DNA of 11,193 nucleotides from Candidatus Magasanikiibacteriota bacterium (GTDB lineage Bacteria > Patescibacteriota > Patescibacteriia > Magasanikbacterales > UBA10003), in contig DOQH01000028.1 of assembly GCA_003514455.1 (NCBI GenBank), positions 5,536 to 16,728 of the forward strand, given 5' to 3'. Shown one piece after another: positions 1 to 7,375 of this stretch. The position numbers and the translations under genes were made by a program. The notes beneath the pieces were generated by a model. It ran no database searches. It was not told the DNA's origin and worked only from the letters and a program-made list of their open reading frames with translations. Numbering within the stretch: the stretch's first letter is position 1; each line of letters starts with the position of its first letter.

Positions 1-1506
1 GGCGAAACACATGATTTAACATTTCAACTTACTAATCTTACGAACCAGCCACTATCTGAACTTTCTGTGAAATTTGAATTTCCTGCGTCGTTTGTTATAA
101 AAAGCTCTCCTCCAAAATTCAACCCTGAAACCAAAACTTTGACAGCTGATTTATTAAAAGAAAAAGAAGCTTTGAACTTGCCTTTCCAAGGCGCTGTTTT
201 TGGAGCGATCAATGAGACACAAAAAATTATTATTCATGCGCAATTTAGAGAACATAAAAATCAAACCTTGGAGGAGCAAATCGCGACTATTGATTTGAAT
301 TTGTCAGAGCCGGCTATTGCTGTCAGTTTGGAAACGCCTGAAACAATAATGGTTGGACAAAATTTCAACATAATTGTTAATTACAAAAACAACACTTTAT
401 CAAACATAGAACAAATAGCGCTTGCGCCAACATTGCCCAATGATTTGGCTATTGTTTCCAACAACGCAGTTTTGAAAGACGGTTTTTGGATTTTAGAAAA
501 TTTAAAACCGAATCAATCCGGCCAAATTCAACTTATTGGATTCTTGCGCTCCAAGCCAAGTTCGGGAAGCATCGCTTTAACATTGCAAACATTTTTGGCC
601 AATGGCAAAGAAAAACATCTACAAACATCATTAATAAAATACTCAACTGTAATTGACAACGGCTTGAATTTATCAGCCAACCCAATAAACGATAAAAACT
701 ATTTAAAACCTGGGGAAGAAACAACCGTGGAAATTCATTATCAAAATAAGACTGGTCAAACTTTGAAAAATATCAATTTTAATTTAAATTTGCCGACCGG
801 CCTTACAGGCAATACAACGCAATCAACTAAAAAAGAAATCGTACCTGAAGAAACGAATACAGTAGAATTTAAAATAAAATTGGCTGAAAATTTTGATGCC
901 GGCGCAATCACATCCGCTGGGCTAGCTCTCCGTCCTTTTGTTTCATTTTACATGGCAGATAAACCCACCGAACTTTTGCGTTCTTTCGCACCAACATTGA
1001 ATATAAAAATTGCAAGTCAAATCAAATTGCATGCCGAGGCACGATATTTCACAGCTGAGGGCGATCAATTGGGTCGCGGGCCAATACCTCCAAAAGTCGG
1101 ACAAGTTACCAAATATTGGATTAATTGGTTTGTGACAACAGCGCCAAATGCAATTAAAAATGTAACTTTGTTGGGGCGCTTGCCTGAAGGTGTAATGTGG
1201 ACCAATAAAACAAATGTTGCAGAAGGTGAGGCAATAAAATTTGACACTATCACTCGTTCTATTTCTTGGCAAATCGATAAATTGGAAGAAACTCCCGGCA
1301 ACCGTTGCCCTTGCTCCGGTATTGGATTTGAAGTAGCTATAAATCCGGAAATTGAAGATTCTGGAAAAATTTTAACACTTTTAAATCAACTCTCAATACA
1401 GGCCACTGATGAAGCAACTGGCGAGGAATTGAAAGAATCTTCTCCAAACATCACGACTGATTTAATTAAGGATGATTTGGCTAAAGGAAAAGGTGTGGTG
1501 CAATAA
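1..1506 (+). CDS. Surface protein with DUF11/CARDB-like beta-sandwich domains, 5'-truncated
   Basis: The frame is open from base 1 to a TAA at 1504-1506, so the start lies upstream and about 501 residues are visible. A GTG at 67 is only an internal Val. The protein has successive domains of roughly 110-150 residues with alternating hydrophobic strands. Their wording is typical of DUF11/CARDB-like extracellular domains, for example 'VGQNFNIIVNYKN', 'LKPGEETTVEIHYQNKTG' and 'VTKYWINWFVTTAPNAIKNV'. Each domain opens with a strand carrying a polar 'YKN' or 'YQN' motif. No membrane segment is visible in this part, so any anchor would be in the missing N-terminus. A 'CPCSG' pair of cysteines lies near the C-terminus. 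Such proteins are usually exported and act in adhesion or cell-envelope architecture. The ligand is unknown. The gene ends at a clear hairpin terminator. The family call is inferred from pattern, not from a search. Confidence 0.75.
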   Translation, partial: GETHDLTFQLTNLTNQPLSELSVKFEFPASFVIKSSPPKFNPETKTLTADLLKEKEALNLPFQGAVFGAINETQKIIIHAQFREHKNQTLEEQIATIDLNLSEPAIAVSLETPETIMVGQNFNIIVNYKNNTLSNIEQIALAPTLPNDLAIVSNNAVLKDGFWILENLKPNQSGQIQLIGFLRSKPSSGSIALTLQTFLANGKEKHLQTSLIKYSTVIDNGLNLSANPINDKNYLKPGEETTVEIHYQNKTGQTLKNINFNLNLPTGLTGNTTQSTKKEIVPEETNTVEFKIKLAENFDAGAITSAGLALRPFVSFYMADKPTELLRSFAPTLNIKIASQIKLHAEARYFTAEGDQLGRGPIPPKVGQVTKYWINWFVTTAPNAIKNVTLLGRLPEGVMWTNKTNVAEGEAIKFDTITRSISWQIDKLEETPGNRCPCSGIGFEVAINPEIEDSGKILTLLNQLSIQATDEATGEELKESSPNITTDLIKDDLAKGKGVVQ

Positions 1507-1532
1507 AAAAGCTCTTACCAAGTCACCTTTTG

Positions 1533-1558
1533 ACGCCTCTTGACAAAGAGGCGTTTTT
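1533..1558 (+). terminator. Rho-independent terminator of the surface-protein gene
   Basis: An 8-bp perfect stem (ACGCCTCT at 1533-1540, AGAGGCGT at 1547-1554) with a 6-nt loop is followed by a T run ending at 1558. It begins 26 bases after the stop codon. The loop and spacer contain promoter elements of the next gene. Confidence 0.8.
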
Positions 1559-1568
1559 GTGCTATAAT
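1540..1568 (+). promoter_or_regulatory. Consensus sigma70-type promoter with extended -10, overlapping a terminator
   Basis: TTGACA at 1540-1545 and TATAAT at 1563-1568 are separated by exactly 17 bp. TGC immediately before the -10 makes it an extended -10 element. Every base matches the bacterial housekeeping consensus. The predicted start of transcription is near 1575, about 42 bases before the preferred ATG of the glycosyltransferase. The -35 box uses the last base of the upstream terminator's left arm plus most of its loop. The T tract lies in the promoter spacer. Confidence 0.85.
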
Positions 1569-1579
1569 ACAGGGTTAAA

Positions 1580-1603
1580 ATTTGAGCTAGATTTAGCTCA
1601 AAT
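1580..1603 (+). promoter_or_regulatory. Palindrome/hairpin in the leader of the glycosyltransferase
   Basis: The arms TTTGAGCTA (1581-1589) and TAGCTCAAA (1594-1602) are perfectly complementary around GATT. One more A-T pair (1580/1603) makes 10 bp. The palindrome starts about 5 bases after the predicted transcription start and ends 13 bases before the ATG at 1617, where a Shine-Dalgarno site would normally sit. It also covers an alternative in-frame ATG at 1602. It could be a repressor operator or an RNA hairpin affecting initiation. The structure is seen; the function is inferred. Confidence 0.5.
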
Positions 1604-1616
1604 GGCAACTAAAAAT

Positions 1617-2795
1617 ATGAAAATAGCAATGATCGGACAAAAGGGACTGCCTGCTGTCTGGGGCGGAGTGGAACGACATGTGGAAGAATTAGCCACACGT
1701 TTAGTTAAAAATGGTCATCAAGTGACTGTTTATTCCCGCAGCTGGTATTCACAAAAACGCTCTAAATATCAAGGCGTGATTTTGTGTTTTGTCCCATCAA
1801 TTCACACTAAAAATTTGGATGCAATCACTCACACTTTGTTTTCAACCATTGACGCTTTGCGCCACGATTTTGATATTATACATTATCACGGCGTTGGACC
1901 TGCTTTACTTTCTTTTATCCCTCGCTTGTTAAAACCGCACGCAAAAGTGATTGCCACTTTTCATTGCCAAGATCGATTACATGGCAAGTGGAGTTTTTTT
2001 GCTAAAATAATGTTGAAACTTGGTGAATTTGTGGCTTGCAAATTTCCGCACGAAACAATCGTGGTCTCGCAGACATTGCAAAAATATGTAAAAGAAAAAT
2101 ATAATTGCGAAGCGGTTTATTTACCCAACGGCATCACTGCGGCTGACCAATCAAATGAACTGACTTTGGAAAAATTTGGTTTAAAAAAAGACCAATATAT
2201 TTTAGCTGTTTCGCGCTTGGTGTCTCACAAAGCCATTCATTACTTGATTGAGGCCTTTCGCCAATTAAAGAAAAAACAGCCGACATTGGCTGAAAATTTA
2301 AAATTGGTGATTGTTGGTGACGGCTCTTTCACTGACCATTATGTGGAATATCTGCGCGCGATGACACGGGATTTGCCTGACATTGTTTTTACCGGCTGGC
2401 AAAAAGGCGCGGAATTGTCTGACTTGTTTTCCGGATCTTTGTTTTTTGTGCATCCTTCGCAGTCCGAGGGCTTGCCCTTGGTGGTATTGGAAGCAATGAG
2501 CTATGAAAAAGCAGTGATTGTTTCTGATATTCCGGAACATCAAGAAATTATAATTGATAAAAGATTCTTATTTGAACACAATAGCGCGGCTGATTTGACT
2601 CGAAAACTTATTTGGGTTTTACAAAATCCAACTATTAGAAAAGTGTCTCAAATTCAAAATCGCCAATTGGTGGAAAAGGAATACAATTGGGAAATGATTT
2701 TGCCTTTGCTTGAAGCCGTTTACGAGAGAACGCTGTGCGCAGATTGCTCTAATTTGCCAATGTTTAAAATCAAAAAGATATTGGCGACAGCGTAA
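1617..2795 (+). CDS. Glycosyltransferase family 4 (GT-B fold)
   Basis: This 392-residue cytoplasmic enzyme is predicted to move a sugar from a nucleotide-sugar donor to a growing surface glycan. The N-terminal acceptor domain opens with 'MIGQKGLPAVWGGVERHVEE' (residues 5-24), the glycine-rich loop of GT4 enzymes. The C-terminal donor domain starts near residue 194 with 'ILAVSRLVSHK' (conserved R200, K205), followed by 'VIVGDGS' and 'VFTGW'. The EX7E motif is complete: E284 and E292 in 'SEGLPLVVLE'. The length is normal for the family. I chose ATG 1617 because 'MKIAMIGQKG' is the usual N-terminus. ATG 1602 is in frame but lies in a leader palindrome, and the frame upstream of it overlaps the promoter. 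There is no obvious ribosome binding site. The gene has its own strong promoter and converges on the exopolysaccharide operon. Donor and acceptor cannot be deduced. Confidence 0.92.
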   Translation: MKIAMIGQKGLPAVWGGVERHVEELATRLVKNGHQVTVYSRSWYSQKRSKYQGVILCFVPSIHTKNLDAITHTLFSTIDALRHDFDIIHYHGVGPALLSFIPRLLKPHAKVIATFHCQDRLHGKWSFFAKIMLKLGEFVACKFPHETIVVSQTLQKYVKEKYNCEAVYLPNGITAADQSNELTLEKFGLKKDQYILAVSRLVSHKAIHYLIEAFRQLKKKQPTLAENLKLVIVGDGSFTDHYVEYLRAMTRDLPDIVFTGWQKGAELSDLFSGSLFFVHPSQSEGLPLVVLEAMSYEKAVIVSDIPEHQEIIIDKRFLFEHNSAADLTRKLIWVLQNPTIRKVSQIQNRQLVEKEYNWEMILPLLEAVYERTLCADCSNLPMFKIKKILATA

Positions 2796-2803
2796 ACATC
2801 ACG

Positions 2804-2879
2804 AAAGGGGTGTGCCTATATCTTTTTTACAATCGCGGCGACAGTCCGCAGCAAAAAAGATATAGGCACACCCCTTTTT
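2804..2879. terminator. Long bidirectional hairpin between convergent genes
   Basis: The arms 2804-2828 and 2853-2877 pair perfectly over 25 bp. The 24-nt loop holds a second small stem (GCGG 2835-2838 with CCGC 2846-2849). On the + strand it ends in CCCCTTTTTC, eight bases after the stop codon of the glycosyltransferase. On the minus strand it follows the hydrolase stop within five bases and ends in only three Ts. It probably terminates both genes, more efficiently on the + strand. The stem is much longer than a typical terminator, so it may also be a dispersed palindromic element. Confidence 0.7.
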
Positions 2880-2883
2880 CAAT

Positions 2884-4920
2884 TCATCTTAACACAGTTG
2901 TAAATGTTTCAGTGGAAAGAGAAACAATTTCACCGGCTCCATCATTGTCAACATCACTCACCGCTACGGCAATGCCTGTTTTACTTTTAGCTGAAGCGCC
3001 CAGCCAACTCTTGCCAATCTGTTTGCCAGACATGCTGAAAACTTTTATTTCCGGTTTGCCACTACCCCGACCAGCCACAATTTCCGCAATGTTGTCGCCA
3101 TTGATGTCGCCGGCAGCCACATTCACCCCACCTTTAACAGAGCCGGTGAAAGCCGCCCATTTTTTCAATAACTTTCCATCTTTATTAAATACTCTTACCG
3201 CCAAGGAATCGCGAGTGGTCGCCGCCACAATTTGAGAACCAGCCATTGCTAAATTAACACCACCAATATAGCCCTTGTAAACCCCGTAAAAACTTTTGCC
3301 TTTTTGTTTGCCTTGCAGATCAAAAATTCTGATTTCATTGCCAACCGAATGCTGGCCGACCACTAAATCCCTAACTCCATCTGCGTCAACATCACCCACA
3401 GCCAAACTCAAATCGCCTTTAAATTTGGAACCAAACGGACTAAAACTTAACCAAAAATTTTCACCTTTATATAATTCCACCGCATTACCGCGCAAGCGAA
3501 TTGTTTCTGTCTCTCCATCATTATCCAAATCGCCGCGATACAAATATTGCCCGCCTTTGAATTGTTTTTGATACGCGAAGAAACCATTGCGCAAGCTCTT
3601 GCCTTGCGAATTAAAAACACGCGCAAAAGAACCATTGCGAAAAAACGTGTTGCGTAATTCATCCAACGGCCGCAAAAGAATCAAGCCATCTTGCGGCTGA
3701 ACTGTGACAGTGGAAACAATCAAACCATCATTAACGCTCGGATCTTGCGTGCCGCGCAATTTTTCATACTCACCGCCCAAGTCAACTGTTTCCGCGACAT
3801 TACCGGAATTAACCAACACTAAACCATCTTTAAAATCCCTACGCCACAACCCGCGCTGATTAAAGTCGCGCGAATTATTTTTCACTAAAAACGCCTGGCC
3901 CGCCTGTTCGCCCAATGAAAAATTATACTCATCATACCACCATGTTTGGCCGTGATTTTGATCACCCAAATCAAAAGAATAAAATCCATCAACCAAAAGA
4001 GCGCTGGTTAAACCGTAACGCGCTTTTTGATAATCATCGCGCCCGCCGATATTGGCGGTATTGGCGTTAAAAGCGCTAAAAGCCGGCGGCACGGCCAATG
4101 TTGGATAAGTTGCGTAATCGCGCATCATTTTACTCCATCCTCGCGCGTAAGGAAAATTTTCCAACTGCATGCCATTTAATTCAGTAAAAATGTCACCATC
4201 ATTACCCATTATCAGATATTGCGAACCTGCCGAGCGAATTTTATTAAACACCAAGGACATTCCGCGACGGTAAGCAGCTTCAATTTCTGATTTTGTTTCA
4301 ACCGCGCCATCGCCATCAATATCCAAATTGTCACCAACCATGCCGGTCAAACTATTCCAAGTGTTGTCAAAAAAAATTCCGTCCCACAAGCCGCTTGCCA
4401 AAACTTTATTCACCACAAAATTGGAAAAAAAATCCCCCCAATTTTGGCCATTAACTTTTGGCGCTACATCAGCGACATTAAGCATTTCAGTACCAGGCCA
4501 CCAACTGATTTTCGCGCCATCAGGCCGCTTAAGCCACCAGCTGGATTGAATTCCTTGATATAATTCAGCGCGCAAAGGAATGTATTGCGACAATTGTATG
4601 GCGTCGGAGCGAATTTCTTGGCTGGCAATATATGCCAAAATAACTATTTTCGGATTCAGCTCGCGCATTTTTAAAATTTTTTCTTTATTTTTTACCTGAT
4701 GCTCCATGTCTAAAATAACCAAATCCCATTTGGCTAATTCCACTGCCTGCTCATCGCTCAATTCCCAAGATAAAAAATAATTGGAAAGACGTGGAAAGGT
4801 TGATTTTATTATAATTGCCTGACCCAAACCAAAAGGCACAGACAAAGAAACGATTGTTAAAACAATCGTCCAAAATCTAAATTGTTTTATCCAAAATTTG
4901 CAATTCGGCATAATTTTCAA
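2884..4920 (-). CDS. Exported GHL15/GH114-like glycoside hydrolase with C-terminal FG-GAP repeats
   Basis: This 678-residue protein has a hydrophobic export signal or anchor at about residues 16-37. A predicted TIM-barrel domain follows (about 44-350), resembling the hypothetical glycosyl hydrolase family GHL15 and GH114. Supporting motifs are 'WDLVILDMEHQ', 'VILAYIASQEIR' and 'GLWDGIFFDNTWN', the last with D180 and D185 at a strand end where catalytic acids usually sit. A calcium-type loop D200-I-D-G-D-G lies inside the barrel. A small beta domain (about 365-418) and FG-GAP/VCBS-like blades follow, with Asp loops at D464, D510, D605 and D656. The likely role is trimming or release of surface polysaccharide outside the membrane. 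The TTG start at 4920 overlaps the upstream TGA (TTGA), and AAGGA stands five bases before it. ATG 4911 (675 residues) is the alternative. The exact hydrolase family is inferred. Confidence 0.82.
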   Translation of the reverse strand: MKIMPNCKFWIKQFRFWTIVLTIVSLSVPFGLGQAIIIKSTFPRLSNYFLSWELSDEQAVELAKWDLVILDMEHQVKNKEKILKMRELNPKIVILAYIASQEIRSDAIQLSQYIPLRAELYQGIQSSWWLKRPDGAKISWWPGTEMLNVADVAPKVNGQNWGDFFSNFVVNKVLASGLWDGIFFDNTWNSLTGMVGDNLDIDGDGAVETKSEIEAAYRRGMSLVFNKIRSAGSQYLIMGNDGDIFTELNGMQLENFPYARGWSKMMRDYATYPTLAVPPAFSAFNANTANIGGRDDYQKARYGLTSALLVDGFYSFDLGDQNHGQTWWYDEYNFSLGEQAGQAFLVKNNSRDFNQRGLWRRDFKDGLVLVNSGNVAETVDLGGEYEKLRGTQDPSVNDGLIVSTVTVQPQDGLILLRPLDELRNTFFRNGSFARVFNSQGKSLRNGFFAYQKQFKGGQYLYRGDLDNDGETETIRLRGNAVELYKGENFWLSFSPFGSKFKGDLSLAVGDVDADGVRDLVVGQHSVGNEIRIFDLQGKQKGKSFYGVYKGYIGGVNLAMAGSQIVAATTRDSLAVRVFNKDGKLLKKWAAFTGSVKGGVNVAAGDINGDNIAEIVAGRGSGKPEIKVFSMSGKQIGKSWLGASAKSKTGIAVAVSDVDNDGAGEIVSLSTETFTTVLR

Positions 4921-6155
4921 ATCAATCCTTGATATACTGCTAAAATTCTTTTGTAATATGCCTCCTGATTATTTTCTTCACTTACCTGTTTTTGGCCGGC
5001 CTGTCCCAAAGTTCGCGCCAAACCAACACTGTTACACAATAATTTAATTTTCTCAACCAAGTAATTGGCATTGCCCGGCTGAAATAACAGGCCGCTCACG
5101 CCATCGCGCACAATCTCAAGCAATCCGCCGATATTCGCTGCAATTATCGGCTTGCCATAATTCATGGCTTCTAAAATTGACACTGGATAATTTTCATACC
5201 ATTCTGATGGAATAACCACAGCGCGCGCTCCAACGATTTCTTGCGCTAATTCATCACCTGATTTATAGCCGACCAATTGAACATTCTCCGGCTTATCCGC
5301 TAAATTTTGTAATTTTTCTTTCAAAGGCCCGTCGCCAACAATTCGCAATTGAACGTCAGGCAAGTTTTTCATTGCCCAAATTAAGGTCAAAAGGCCTTTT
5401 TCTTCAGACAGGCGACCGAAATAGAGGAGATAATCGCCGAAGAGATTGCTTCGCTCCTGCCTATCCGGCAAGCAGGTCGCTCGCAATGACTCAAAAGAGG
5501 AAATAAAATTCGGAATCACTTCTATCTTTTTTTCAATCCCCCACTCCAACAATTTATTTTTCAAAAAAATACTTGGGCTGATGAATAAATCAATATTTTT
5601 TTCATACACGCCCCAAAATTTATGAATAGACATTTCCAATGCGGCCAAGGCACTAGGCATTATTTTATCAAAAATACAACGATGCAAAATCGCCTGATAA
5701 TATTTATGTTTTTTACACCGCTCACAAATCTCGCCTTGCGTGTATAATTTGTAATTTGGGCAAATCAATTTATAATCATGCAAGGTCATTATTACTGGAA
5801 TTTCGTATTTTTTCAACACAAGTAAAATTGATGGCGACAAATGATGATAGATATTGTGCAAATGCGCGATATCCGGCCTGGTGTCTTTTATCAATTGTTC
5901 CAATTGACGAGCCGCCTCGCATGAATACAAAATGTGTTCAGCCACTTTCAGCCCGCCCAGCAGACCGTGTTTGGCTCGTAAATCAATGGAAGGAACAAAA
6001 TATGCACTATATGGCGATGGCTCATTGCGAGAGTCAGCTGTACTAAAATGAATTACCTCGTGTCCACGCGATTTCAAAAGGCCGCACAGGTCTAAAAAAT
6101 GCGTTTCCGCTCCGCCGCGGCGATAAAAAAATTTATTTATTTGCAAAACTCGCAT
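4917..6155 (-). CDS. Glycosyltransferase family 4 with an in-frame palindromic insert
   Basis: This 412-residue GT-B enzyme is predicted to act in surface glycan assembly. Its N-terminus 'MRVLQINKFFYRRGGAETH' has the GG-A-E loop of GT4. Cysteines at 132, 144, 147 and 160, beginning in 'ICPNYKL' after 'TLHDYK', form a Cys cluster seen in one GT4 subgroup and possibly bind metal. The donor domain has 'LLYFGRLSEEKG', 'LRIVGDGPL' and a full EX7E motif (E321, E329 in 'YENYPVSILE'). Residues 223-237 ('SLRATCLPDRQERSN') are encoded by a palindromic repeat (5444-5490). They lie between 'VIPNF' and the first donor-domain strand, a variable linker where an insert is tolerable. ATG 6155 is preferred because it gives the canonical N-terminus. 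ATG 6164 is in frame and directly abuts another repeat. The stop overlaps the next gene's TTG start. Confidence 0.9.
   Translation of the reverse strand: MRVLQINKFFYRRGGAETHFLDLCGLLKSRGHEVIHFSTADSRNEPSPYSAYFVPSIDLRAKHGLLGGLKVAEHILYSCEAARQLEQLIKDTRPDIAHLHNIYHHLSPSILLVLKKYEIPVIMTLHDYKLICPNYKLYTQGEICERCKKHKYYQAILHRCIFDKIMPSALAALEMSIHKFWGVYEKNIDLFISPSIFLKNKLLEWGIEKKIEVIPNFISSFESLRATCLPDRQERSNLFGDYLLYFGRLSEEKGLLTLIWAMKNLPDVQLRIVGDGPLKEKLQNLADKPENVQLVGYKSGDELAQEIVGARAVVIPSEWYENYPVSILEAMNYGKPIIAANIGGLLEIVRDGVSGLLFQPGNANYLVEKIKLLCNSVGLARTLGQAGQKQVSEENNQEAYYKRILAVYQGLI
4926..4930 (-). promoter_or_regulatory. Shine-Dalgarno site favouring the TTG start of the hydrolase
   Basis: AAGGA on the minus strand lies five bases before TTG 4920-4918 but fourteen bases before ATG 4911-4909, so it favours the TTG. 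It sits inside the end of the upstream glycosyltransferase gene. With the TTGA stop/start overlap it suggests translational coupling. Confidence 0.5.
5444..5490. repeat. Palindromic GTCATTGCGAG-type element inside a coding sequence
   Basis: The 47-bp element reads GATTGC... on the left and ...GCAATGAC on the right. Its ends pair (ATTGC/GCAAT), then there is a 6-nt mismatched region, then CCTGC/GCAGG, with CCGG near the centre. It belongs to the 'GTCATTGCGAGCGA...' class of dispersed palindromes I recognise from many bacterial genomes. It is read in frame by the glycosyltransferase on the minus strand without a stop. Other copies are not present in this window. Confidence 0.7.
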
Positions 6156-6164
6156 ATATCGCAT

Positions 6165-6232
6165 GTCATTCCAGACTTGATCGGGAATCCAGAATTACTC
6201 ATTCACTGGATTCCCGCTTCCGCGGGAATGAC
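6165..6232. repeat. Inverted pair of GTCAT palindromic units with 13-bp spacer (gene-less copy)
   Basis: Unit 0 (6165-6192, forward) and unit 1 (6206-6232, reverse) are inverted copies of a 27-28-bp unit of the form GTCATTCC...GGGAATCCAG. Unit 1 folds as an 8-bp stem (6210-6217 with 6222-6229) around a four-base loop. Unit 0 is degenerate in its middle. The outer ends are GTCAT and ATGAC, the same as in the GIY-YIG-bearing pair at 7349-7683. The pair supplies the last ten residues and the stop codon of the upstream glycosyltransferase and abuts the start of the next one. Confidence 0.85.
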
Positions 6233-7320
6233 AAATAAAGTTCTTCGTATTTTCTCGCCACCACTTTAATATCAAAATTATTCTTTACTTTGGCATAAGC
6301 GACATCGGCCATAAATTTCGCCCGACCGGGATTGGATAACATTTTCTCTATAGTAAATTGCAAATCCTCGCTATCACCAGCCTCTACCAAATATCCTGTT
6401 TCATTATCCTCAATAATATCCAAAATCCCGTCCACTGCCGAAGCCACAATCGGCACCTTAGCAATGGCCGCTTCCAATACCGCGATACCCAACCCCTCCC
6501 ACAATGATGGGAAAACAAACAAACTGGCTTGTGATAAAAGAATGGGAATATCGCGGCAAGCGCCTAAAAATTTTACCTGTTTTTCAATATTCAATTCCTT
6601 GGCCTGCTGTTCCAAAACAGCGCGCAAAGGCCCTTCACCAACAATCCATAATTCAAAATTCTCATTATTTTTAAGCTCGGCAAAGGCCTCTAAAAGATAT
6701 TTTTGGCCTTTTTGCTCAACTAAACGGCCAACTGTGAGGATAATCGTTTTGACCGGCTTGGCCGCCAACGCCAAGGCCAACTGTTGTTCAAATTCCTCAA
6801 CATCAACATCATTTGGAATAACCACAATTTTCTCCTTGGACACATTGTATTTATACCGCGCGTATCTTTTCACTGCCGAAGAAATCGCCACAGTCGCGGC
6901 GGCAAAATGATAAGTAATTCGTTTTAATAATTCCCTAATCCAGCTCTGGTCGTAATTGATATTTTGCTCGGTCGTGATGATAATTGGAACACGCGCGAGC
7001 CAAGCGGCCAAACGGCCCCACAGGTCGGCGGCAAACAATTGCGTGTGCACGATTTGCGGTTTTTCTTTGATAAAAAGACAATAAAGTTGATAAAATTGTT
7101 TGATGCCACTCCAATAGCGCACTCGTCGCAGTCCAAAAATGTGCAAAGGAATATTCAGCGCGCGGAAATCATTTTCCAACGCTCCCCCGCCGATGACCGT
7201 GGCCAGTTGAGGTTCAAATTTTTCTTTGTCCAAATGTTTGAGCAAATCATAAAAAAACTTCTCGGCTCCGCCGATTTCCAACGCGTTCATGACAAAAATG
7301 ATTTTAATTTTATTGAACAT
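6199..7320 (-). CDS. Glycosyltransferase family 4
   Basis: This 373-residue GT-B enzyme is predicted to work in the cytoplasm on the same surface glycan as its neighbours. 'IFVMNALEIGGAEKFFYDLL' (residues 8-27) is the acceptor-domain glycine loop. 'IILTVGRLVEQKGQKYLLEA' opens the donor domain, followed by 'LWIVGEGPLR' and 'VKFLG'. EX7E is intact (E275, E283 in 'WEGLGIAVLE'). I chose ATG 7320. The frame is open further upstream to 7380, but that extension begins 'MDWIPAFAGMT', which is translation of the repeat at 7349-7375 rather than protein. Likewise the last residues 'SFPRKRESSE' are translated from the repeat at 6206-6232, so the native C-terminus ended near Leu363 and the present stop (TGA, 6199-6201) lies in the repeat spacer. 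No clear Shine-Dalgarno site is seen. Confidence 0.92.
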   Translation of the reverse strand: MFNKIKIIFVMNALEIGGAEKFFYDLLKHLDKEKFEPQLATVIGGGALENDFRALNIPLHIFGLRRVRYWSGIKQFYQLYCLFIKEKPQIVHTQLFAADLWGRLAAWLARVPIIITTEQNINYDQSWIRELLKRITYHFAAATVAISSAVKRYARYKYNVSKEKIVVIPNDVDVEEFEQQLALALAAKPVKTIILTVGRLVEQKGQKYLLEAFAELKNNENFELWIVGEGPLRAVLEQQAKELNIEKQVKFLGACRDIPILLSQASLFVFPSLWEGLGIAVLEAAIAKVPIVASAVDGILDIIEDNETGYLVEAGDSEDLQFTIEKMLSNPGRAKFMADVAYAKVKNNFDIKVVARKYEELYLSFPRKRESSE

Positions 7321-7348
7321 AATTTGTAATAATTGCTTCCGATAGATT

Positions 7349-7375
7349 GTCATCCCTGCGAAAGCAGGGATCCAG
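7349..7375 (+). repeat. Palindromic repeat unit 2 (forward)
   Basis: The 27-bp unit begins GTCAT and ends ATCCAG. The stem ATCCCTGC (7352-7359) pairs with GCAGGGAT (7364-7371) around the tetraloop GAAA. It provides the TGA stop (7350-7352) and the last eight or so residues of the GIY-YIG protein. It also creates a false N-terminal extension of the downstream glycosyltransferase. Confidence 0.85.

Noticed and set aside
1530..1616. An N-terminal extension of the first glycosyltransferase to a start at 1530.
   Set aside because: It would place the start upstream of the promoter and inside the terminator. The family N-terminus begins at 1617.
2810..3235. A 141-codon + strand frame starting in the long hairpin.
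   Set aside because: It lies antisense to the hydrolase's FG-GAP region, has low-complexity Ser/Pro/Leu/Thr composition, and begins inside a terminator. It is a shadow frame.
6023..6032. CATTGCGAG inside the second glycosyltransferase resembles the palindromic repeat at 5444-5490.
   Set aside because: There is no second arm or palindrome, and the encoded residues (SRNEPSPYS) fit the native GT4 sequence context, so it is a chance match.
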